A DNA stretch of 64,000 bases, taken from the NCBI GenBank assembly GCA_024637035.1, contig JAGXFW010000014.1:124001-188000 (forward strand). Direction: 5' to 3'. The position numbers were made by a program, and so were the translations under genes. Below, piece after piece: positions 58,319 through 64,000 of this stretch. Every line of letters starts with the position of its first letter. The stretch's first letter is position 1. The DNA is from Actinomycetes bacterium (GTDB taxonomy: Bacteria > Actinomycetota > Thermoleophilia > RBG-16-64-13). The notes beneath the pieces are model-generated. The model was not told where the DNA came from. It saw nothing but the letters and a program-made list of their open reading frames with translations, and made no database searches.

Positions 58319-59430
58319 ACCCCGCCCATGACGCCCGCCTCGATGGCGATCCTAGAAGCGCGCTCCTGGACGACTACCTCACGCGACTCGAGGAGGCGCT
58401 CGAGTTGCTCGGACCGGTCGAGGCAGCCGAGATCCGCACAGAGGTCGCCTCGTACCTCTCTGAGGCCGCGCGCGACGGTCGGGTCGACGAGGTGCTCGGT
58501 ACGATGGGTGCCCCGGAATCGTTCGCCGCGGGCATCCTTTCCGAGCGCGGGATGCTCGCTCCGCCCAGCCCCTTGCCGATGCCAAGCAACGCCCGCACCA
58601 CGGTGGCCGCCGTCGTGGACGTCGTGGTCGCGTTGGCCCCGCTTGCGCTGGCGTTGCCGCTGACACTCGTGGTCCCCGTGTTCTCCTCTTCCACGGGCGT
58701 CACCACACTCACTTGGATAGGGCGCTTCGTCGCGGCCGGGGTCCTGTTGGTCACGATCGGCGTGTGGCCCTGGTACTACTGGCGCGGCCGCAAACGCCCG
58801 GGACGGAACCAAAGCGTCGGAAGGAACGTCGCGGGACTCAGACTCGTCCGGGCGGGTGGCGAGCTGCGGGTGGTGCGGACGAACGACATGCCGCACGGGC
58901 GGCGAGGCATGGCACGTACGGGAGCAGTCATCGGATTCCTCGTGGCCTTGTGGATCGTGGGAGGCATGGCGTACCTGCTTGGCTACGCCGTCATCCGTGG
59001 CCCATACACGCCACCCGACCTCACCCTCAGCGTCGTCGCGCAAGACGCCGGCAGCGCGGTCGGAATGACCACGCAGCTCACGGCGGCGATCGTGCAGGCG
59101 ATCTCCGCGGGGCAGGCCACGGGAGCACCACCCCCCGACCTCCTGGAGGGAACAGCGCTCCAAGAGTATCCCGAGCTCCTCGAATCGGCGAAGGCCAACG
59201 CGGCCGAGACGTACGAAACACAGTGGATCTCCGAGACGACGTACGTCGACCCGGAGTCCCCGTTCCTCTCCGACGCCACGTTCCGTGTCGAAGGGGTCGA
59301 GCACGGAGACCACAACCGCACGTTGCGCTTCACCGTGCGCAAACACACCGAGTTCACGGATGACGGCATGTCCGGTGTCACCACCTACCGGATCTCGCAC
59401 ATCGAGATCGGTGAGAGCTGGGCGCCGTGA
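58315..59430 (+). CDS. DUF1700/RDD-like membrane protein regulated by PadR
   Basis: 371 residues. An N-terminal HAAS-like helical region (LDDYLTRLEEALELLGPVEAAEIRTEVASYLSEAARDG) as in DUF1700 proteins, then an RDD-like membrane part (TTVAAVVDVVVALAPLALALP, FVAAGVLLVTIGVWPWYYW, SVGRNVAGLRLVRAGGELRVV, GAVIGFLVALWIVGGMAYLLGY). The about 150-residue C-terminal part is extracytoplasmic, with no recognised domain (AAIVQAISAGQATGAPPPDLL to YRISHIEIGESW). Co-translated with padR. Function unknown; envelope stress is plausible. Confidence 0.82.
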   Translation: MNPAHDARLDGDPRSALLDDYLTRLEEALELLGPVEAAEIRTEVASYLSEAARDGRVDEVLGTMGAPESFAAGILSERGMLAPPSPLPMPSNARTTVAAVVDVVVALAPLALALPLTLVVPVFSSSTGVTTLTWIGRFVAAGVLLVTIGVWPWYYWRGRKRPGRNQSVGRNVAGLRLVRAGGELRVVRTNDMPHGRRGMARTGAVIGFLVALWIVGGMAYLLGYAVIRGPYTPPDLTLSVVAQDAGSAVGMTTQLTAAIVQAISAGQATGAPPPDLLEGTALQEYPELLESAKANAAETYETQWISETTYVDPESPFLSDATFRVEGVEHGDHNRTLRFTVRKHTEFTDDGMSGVTTYRISHIEIGESWAP

Positions 59431-59514
59431 GGACACCAGCGGCTCTCACCCGGCGCGACAGGCATTGGCGAACGTGACGGACTCAGCCGCCGCGCGAACC
59501 GGTATCATCTCGTC

Positions 59515-60675
59515 GTGACCGATCGGCCGAACAACATGCCATCTCCCGACTTCGACCGGGTCGTGGACCGCACAGGCACGGCCAGTCTGAAGTGGGGTCG
59601 CTACGGGCCGGATGTGCTTCCACTTTGGGTGGCCGATATGGACTTCGAGGCGCCCGCGCCGGTGATCGAAGCCGTGCAGACCCTCGCGTCGCACGGTGTC
59701 TATGGCTACGCGCACATGCCGGACTCCTTGCTCGAGGCGATCACGACCCATCTCGCGGCGACATACTCCTGGGCTGTGCACCCCGATTGGATCGTGTATA
59801 CCCCCGGCGTCGTGCCCGCGCTGAACGTCGTCTGCCGGGCCTACGCAGGGCTCGGCGAGGGCGTCATGACGCTCATTCCCGCCTATCCCCCGTTCCTAGA
59901 GGCTCCACCGAACCAGGAGCGGCGTCTCCAGACGGTGTCCGCGCGCCTCGATGAGACCGGTCGATGGCGCATGCCGCTCGAAGAGATGGAGCGGGTGGTG
60001 GATGGGTCGACGCGCGTACTGCTCCTCTGCCACCCCCAGAACCCCCTCGGGCGGGCATGGGAGCGCGCCGAACTCGAGATAGTGGTGGATTTCTGCCGCC
60101 GGCACGACCTGGTGCTCTGCTCCGACGAGATCCACTGCGACCTGTTGCTCGACCTCGTGGAACACGTTCCCGCCACCCTGGTCGCCCCAGACGCCGACGC
60201 GTTCACTGTCACCCTGATGTCGCCCAGCAAGACCTTCAACGTGCCCGGCCTCAACTTCGCGTACGCGATCATTCCGGATGCCCGGCTTCGGCAGGCCTTC
60301 AAACAGGCGGCCAGGGGCCTCTTCTCGCTGCCCGGCTGCTTCTCGGTGGTGGCGGCCGAAGCCTGCTATCGCGGGGGCGGGCCGTGGCTCGCGGCCCTTC
60401 TCGAGTACCTACGAGGCAACCGCGCCGTGATGGAGGAGTGGGTCGCCGGTCTGGGTTCCGGGATCACCACGACGCACGTGGAGGCCACGTATCTGGCATG
60501 GCTCGACGTTCGCGCGTTGGGATCGGAAGATCCAGCCGCCCACTGCGTGGCGGCCGGCGTGGGGCTCTCCGACGGCCGGGCGTTCGGCACGCCCGGGTTC
60601 CTGCGGCTCAACTTCGGGTGCCCGCGCAGTACGCTGGAGACTGCCCTGCGGCGACTGGACGACGCCTTGGGTTAG
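59515..60675 (+). CDS. PatB/MalY-family PLP-dependent C-S lyase / aminotransferase
   Basis: 386 residues from GTG 59515. Fold-type I PLP enzyme: SLKWGRYGPDVLPLWVADMDF at the start (the PatB/MalY signature), VLLLCHPQNPLGRAW, VLCSDEIHCDLLLD (PLP Asp) and the Schiff-base Lys in MSPSKTFNVPGLNFAY. Such enzymes split cystathionine or cysteine to release thiols, and MalY also has a regulatory role. The exact substrate is unknown. Confidence 0.92.
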   Translation: MTDRPNNMPSPDFDRVVDRTGTASLKWGRYGPDVLPLWVADMDFEAPAPVIEAVQTLASHGVYGYAHMPDSLLEAITTHLAATYSWAVHPDWIVYTPGVVPALNVVCRAYAGLGEGVMTLIPAYPPFLEAPPNQERRLQTVSARLDETGRWRMPLEEMERVVDGSTRVLLLCHPQNPLGRAWERAELEIVVDFCRRHDLVLCSDEIHCDLLLDLVEHVPATLVAPDADAFTVTLMSPSKTFNVPGLNFAYAIIPDARLRQAFKQAARGLFSLPGCFSVVAAEACYRGGGPWLAALLEYLRGNRAVMEEWVAGLGSGITTTHVEATYLAWLDVRALGSEDPAAHCVAAGVGLSDGRAFGTPGFLRLNFGCPRSTLETALRRLDDALG

Positions 60676-60778
60676 GACTCGCCGGAGGGCTTGTCGGCCG
60701 CCGCCCTCGTCGGCCGCGGCTCTTGCCGACGATGCCGCGCTCCGGGAGTCCGTCGGCGCCGGCACGGCGCCGAGGACC

Positions 60779-61792
60779 TCAGGCCTCGGGGCCAGACTCC
60801 TCGGGCCCGGACTCCTCGGGGTAGAGCCCCCTCACGCGGGCGTGCAACCGGGCGAGGCCGAGGAGCGTGTCGATGTGCGGCGCCGAGACCCCGACCTTGG
60901 CGGCGATCTCGGCTACAACGGTCACGAGGGCGTCCAGTTCCACCGCCTTCCCGGCTTCGACGTCGCGCAACATCGAGGTCTTGAACGCGCCGAGTTCCCT
61001 GGTCAGTGCGTTCCGCTCTTCTCCGCTCTGGGCGATGGGGCACCCGATCTTATCGCCTGTCGCCGAGGCTTCGGCCATGACCCCGAGGCAGAACCGGTTC
61101 ACCAGGGGGTCGTCGAGGATCCGGTCGCACGTGGCCCCGGTGAGACCCGAGATGGGGTTCATGGTCATGTTGCCCCAGAGCTTGTACCAGATCTCGGATT
61201 GGATGGACGGGACGACCCGGGTTTCGATGCCTGCGCCGGCAAGCATGTCCGCCACGGCGCGCAGCCGTTCCGAATCGCCGCCGGAGGGTTCCCCGATCAT
61301 GACCAGGTTTCCCGCCACGTGACGCACCAAGCCGGGCTCGGCCACGGCGCAACTCATATGCACCACGCCTCCCAGGACATGGTGAGTGGGGATCGCATCC
61401 GCGATCGCTCCCCCCGCGTCAACGGCCTCGAGGCGCATGCCCTCGAACTCCCCACCGAACCCGTCGAAGAACCACCACGGCACTCCATTCATGGCGGTGA
61501 GCACCACCGTCTCCGGGCCGAGGAGCGGAGCGATGCCCGCCGCCACTTCTTTCATCGCGGTCGCCTTCACGGACACGACGACGAGGTCCTGCGTACCGAG
61601 TTCGGCCGGATCGTCCGACACCTGCACCAGTACCGTGTGCAGGTCATCGCCCATCTGCAGACGCCAGCCTCCCTCGCGCACGGCGGCCAACGTGTCGCCG
61701 CGGGCTACGGCGCACACTTCGTTCCCTGCTATCGCCAGCCGGACGCCTAGATACCCACCGATCGCGCCCGCTCCATACACGCATACCTTCAC
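60779..61792 (-). CDS. panE: 2-dehydropantoate 2-reductase (ketopantoate reductase) family
   Basis: 337 residues from GTG 61792, overlapping the previous gene by 4 nt. NADP motif VKVCVYGAGAIGGYLGVRLA, catalytic region LVVVSVKATAMKEVA, YKLWGNMTMNPISGLTGATCDRIL (catalytic Lys and Asn) and the ApbA C-terminal fold with APHIDTLLGLARLHARV. The end has a short direct repeat EESGPEESGPEA. Coupling to a UroD-family gene and not to pan genes suggests a possible non-pantothenate substrate. Confidence 0.85.
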   Translation of the reverse strand: MKVCVYGAGAIGGYLGVRLAIAGNEVCAVARGDTLAAVREGGWRLQMGDDLHTVLVQVSDDPAELGTQDLVVVSVKATAMKEVAAGIAPLLGPETVVLTAMNGVPWWFFDGFGGEFEGMRLEAVDAGGAIADAIPTHHVLGGVVHMSCAVAEPGLVRHVAGNLVMIGEPSGGDSERLRAVADMLAGAGIETRVVPSIQSEIWYKLWGNMTMNPISGLTGATCDRILDDPLVNRFCLGVMAEASATGDKIGCPIAQSGEERNALTRELGAFKTSMLRDVEAGKAVELDALVTVVAEIAAKVGVSAPHIDTLLGLARLHARVRGLYPEESGPEESGPEA

Positions 61793-62843
61793 GTCGCCCC
61801 CTGTCCGATATCTCGTACGGCCTCGATGAAGGCCTCGATGTTCGCCCTGGGGGTGAAGTCTACGTCGTAGGCGGGGGACAACACCAGGCCCGCGGGGCCG
61901 ATCTCCGCGACGCTCCGCGCCACCTCGCGCCGGATCTCGTCGGGAGTGCCGGTGTCCCACAACGCGGCGGTGCCCACCGTTCCCCAGAAGGCCGGGCGCG
62001 GCCCCAGGGCACGTCTGATCGCGGCAGCGTCCATGCAATCGGGCGCCAACGGATTCACTACGTCCACTCCGATCTCTACGAGTTCGGGGGTCAGACGCGT
62101 GAAGTCGCCGTCGGAGTGATAGAACACCCGCACCTCCGGTCGCACCTGCCTAGCCGTTTCGATCAGCTGGATCATCCGCGGCTTGAAGAAGCGCTGCCAT
62201 GTGGCCGGACTGATGAGCATGCCGTGCGAACCTGCGACGTCGTCGTCGAGGAGGAGCACGTCCACCCCAGCCTCGACGATCGCCACGCAATTGCGAAGCG
62301 ACATGGCGGTCAGCTGGTCCAGCAAGTAGTCCACAAGGGCGGGACGCTCCAGAAGGTCGGCCATGAAACGCTGGAAACCGCGGAGCCGGTACGCCGACTC
62401 GAACAACTCTCCGCCGAGGTGAGGAGGCGCGCCGGCAACGGCCAGCCCGCGATCCTGCAGGCGCCGCACCTCGGCGGGCAGGCCTTCGTGACGCCTCGGG
62501 TCGGTGAGGCCCGCCGCGATCCGTTCGACGAACTCCCCTATAGCGCCGCCGCGGGCCAGCGGATGTGCGCCGGGACTCTCGGGATGGTAGAGCCCCATTC
62601 CTCATAGACCCGCAGCTGAGCCACGCTGCCCACGTGGACGTCCGGGGGCAGCGAATCGAGATACGAGAAGAAGTCCTCCTGATCCGGCGAAGGATCGAAT
62701 CCCACGAAGCGCACGTCGGTGTCGAAGAGTTCGTCGCCGTCGCGGGCGCCGAAGAGCGGTTGCTGGAAGAAACCAAGCGCGCACGGGATGGCGTCGGGCC
62801 GGTCGCCCGCCAGCGCGGCGAGCACTCTGTCGCGAGGAGTCAC
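61789..62843 (-). pseudogene. Uroporphyrinogen decarboxylase (UroD/corrinoid methyltransferase) family gene, frameshifted
   Basis: From GTG 62843 (GGAGGG upstream) the frame reads TPRDRVLAALAGDRPDAIPCALGFF to VAQLRVYEEWG and then loses similarity. The match resumes one frame over with LYHPESPGAHPLA, RFMADLLERPALVDYLLDQL and DVVNPLAPDCMDAAAIRRALG, to 61789. The switch falls in the G-run at 62593-62596; one extra G would give a single intact frame of about 350 residues. Members move methyl groups or decarboxylate uroporphyrinogen. Either a recent mutation or a homopolymer sequencing error; the downstream half could start at ATG 62598. Confidence 0.8.
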
Positions 62844-62912
62844 CGAGAGTTCCCTCCTCTCTTCGGATGACGGGCGGCGCCAGGCGGGCGACTCGCCTGA
62901 CTCACGAATCAA

Positions 62913-63827
62913 TCACGAACCAGGCGCGCTGCGCTTCGCCTCAAGTTCGTCGATGGTCTTCGGCCAGCTGTCCTTCAGCAGTCTCGAAAGCGCCCGATCG
63001 GCGAGCACCCGGCCTCCGGCCTGGCACCGAGGGCAATAGTTGCTCTCGTTCTCAGCGTACACGATTCGCTGCACGAGCGTGCCGCAGACCGGGCACGGAA
63101 GCCGATAGCGCCCGTGCACCGCCATATCCGGTCGGAACGCGGTGACCTTCTCGGGGAAGCCCTCCCCCATCTCATCGATCAGGGACCGAGTCCACTCTGA
63201 GAGGACGCTGAGCGTAGCCTGGTGGAGTCGGGTGGACTCTTCTTCGGTCAGCCCAGCGGTCTGTTTGAAGGGAGACAGACCCGCACGATGGAGGATCTCG
63301 TCGGAGTAGGCGTTCCCGATGCCGCTCATGATGCGCGGATCGGTGAGCGCGCGCTTCAAGGTGTGGTTCTCGTGGCTCAGAGCCTCCCGGAATCGCTCCG
63401 TTGAAGCCGACATCACCTCGAGACCACCCGGGTCCAGAGCGTTCAGAGCGCCGCGCCCGACCACCACATGCAGTGAGGCCCGCCTCTTTTTCCCCGCCTC
63501 GGTGAGGAGCAAGGCGCCGCCGGGGAAGTAGAACGCAGCCAGTCCCCGACCGCGGGGTACGGCAGCATCCGGCTCCTTCCAGTGGAGGCGACCCGCGATC
63601 ATGAGGTGGATCACGAGGAACAGCTCGGGATCCCCTTCGAGGACGATCACGATGCGTTTTCCCAACCGCTCGACGCCCGTCACCGTGCGACCCTCCGCTG
63701 CTTCCAGCGGAGGTTCGAATGTCCGCAGAAGGAACGGGTTCGCCAGCGTGACACGTAGAAGTCGCGCCCCGACGATGCGCGAACCGAGAGCAGCGAGGTA
63801 GGCTTCGAGATCTGGGAGCTCCGGCAT
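62913..63827 (-). CDS. Fpg/Nei-family DNA glycosylase
   Basis: 304 residues. Catalytic N-terminus PELPDLEAYLAAL (Pro2, Glu3), central helix-two-turn-helix with RALTDPRIMSGIGNAYSDEILHRAGLSP, and a C-terminal zinc finger CPVCGTLVQRIVYAENESNYCPRCQAGG. Removes oxidised bases and nicks the strand. PELPDLE, and not PELPEVE, together with GKRIVIVLEGDPELFLVIHLMIAGRL puts it in an actinobacterial side branch, so 8-oxoG preference is not assured. Confidence 0.92.
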   Translation of the reverse strand: MPELPDLEAYLAALGSRIVGARLLRVTLANPFLLRTFEPPLEAAEGRTVTGVERLGKRIVIVLEGDPELFLVIHLMIAGRLHWKEPDAAVPRGRGLAAFYFPGGALLLTEAGKKRRASLHVVVGRGALNALDPGGLEVMSASTERFREALSHENHTLKRALTDPRIMSGIGNAYSDEILHRAGLSPFKQTAGLTEEESTRLHQATLSVLSEWTRSLIDEMGEGFPEKVTAFRPDMAVHGRYRLPCPVCGTLVQRIVYAENESNYCPRCQAGGRVLADRALSRLLKDSWPKTIDELEAKRSAPGS

Positions 63828-63842
63828 GGCGGCCTCGACGGC

Positions 63843-64000
63843 CTACACGCCGAGGAGGCCCGTGATCTCCGAGAGCGACGCGAGGTAGTGATCGGGCGGC
63901 GCGGCCGCGAGCGCCTCTCTGGTGCTCTCGCCGCCCGCGATGATGGCGACGGCCACTCCCGCGTCGCGCGCAGCGGCCACGTCGGTACGACTGTCGCCTA
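63843..64000 (-). CDS. HAD-family phosphatase, C-terminal end only
   Basis: 52 codons are visible, ending at TAG 63843; the gene enters from the right edge. GDSRTDVAAARDAGVAVAII is the HAD motif IV region (G-D-S-x-x-D) of phosphoglycolate-phosphatase-like enzymes, and ALAAAPPDHYLASLSEITGLL is the usual ending. The substrate cannot be told from this part. Confidence 0.85.
   Translation of the reverse strand, partial: GDSRTDVAAARDAGVAVAIIAGGESTREALAAAPPDHYLASLSEITGLLGV

Noticed and set aside
1-64000. tRNA, rRNA or CRISPR arrays
   Set aside because: Reading through both strands I saw no T-loop/anticodon patterns, no rRNA-like blocks and no regularly spaced repeats with unique spacers. A covariance search could still find a missed tRNA.

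Overview
The window is a GC-rich, densely coded stretch from what looks like an actinobacterial (Actinomycetota) chromosome. The evidence is an LPFTG-anchored wall protein next to a sortase of the actinobacterial class-E type, Gram-positive-type LexA boxes (CGAAC-N4-GTTCG-like), a DnaE2-type polymerase, and very frequent ATGA/GTGA start-stop overlaps. A phosphofructokinase with PPi-type residues, an apparent selenocysteine MsrA and a UroD-like/ketopantoate-reductase pair would fit a deep-branching, possibly anaerobic lineage, but the species cannot be named from the sequence.

Layout. 1-11.4 kb holds metabolism and stress genes: 3' part of a PPi-type phosphofructokinase, a coupled ilvE / truncated EamA / msrB / msrA cluster in which MsrA carries an in-frame TGA exactly at its catalytic Cys, a GYF_2-membrane-subtilase, an Lgt-like protein, small enzymes, an AAA ATPase and a NapH-like ferredoxin membrane protein. 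11.5-16.9 kb is a co-directional surface/regulation cluster: LPFTG protein (with a hairpin over its ribosome binding site), class E sortase, a membrane-tethered ECF sigma factor fused to a zinc-finger/anti-sigma-like and extracellular part, an alpha/beta hydrolase and an exporter.

16.9-37.3 kb is a toxin-antitoxin and defence-like island. It carries HicAB (two pairs plus an orphan HicB), HepT/MntA (one intact, one decayed), five PIN-toxin modules with RHH or AbrB antitoxins, DUF4160/XRE-DUF2442, DUF4258/DUF2283, a Fic protein, a PD-(D/E)xK-DUF2075 ATPase, and a SOS-controlled 1.6-thousand-residue DnaE2. Several modules are visibly broken: a 265-bp antitoxin duplication without its toxin, a HepT and an AbrB antitoxin with internal deletions, and a frameshifted DUF6398 gene. 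Many antitoxin promoters have palindromes or direct repeats that look like autoregulatory operators. A further HepT / RHH-MNT pair sits at 43.3-44.4 kb.

34.8-64 kb otherwise holds multidrug-type MFS exporters (one with a TetR regulator and matching palindrome), Tex, a 3-hydroxyisobutyrate-dehydrogenase-like/iron-alcohol-dehydrogenase pair, a glutaredoxin-thioredoxin-reductase fusion, a CPA2 cation antiporter, a Lon-N protein, TerC, a fold-back (MITE-like) element abutting a 58-residue winged-helix gene, a dynamin-like GTPase, an aquaporin-family channel, two PadR regulators (one with tandem operators), a GGDEF protein, a PatB/MalY-type lyase, a frameshifted UroD-family gene with panE, an Fpg/Nei glycosylase and the end of a HAD phosphatase. 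I saw no rRNA, tRNA or CRISPR array.
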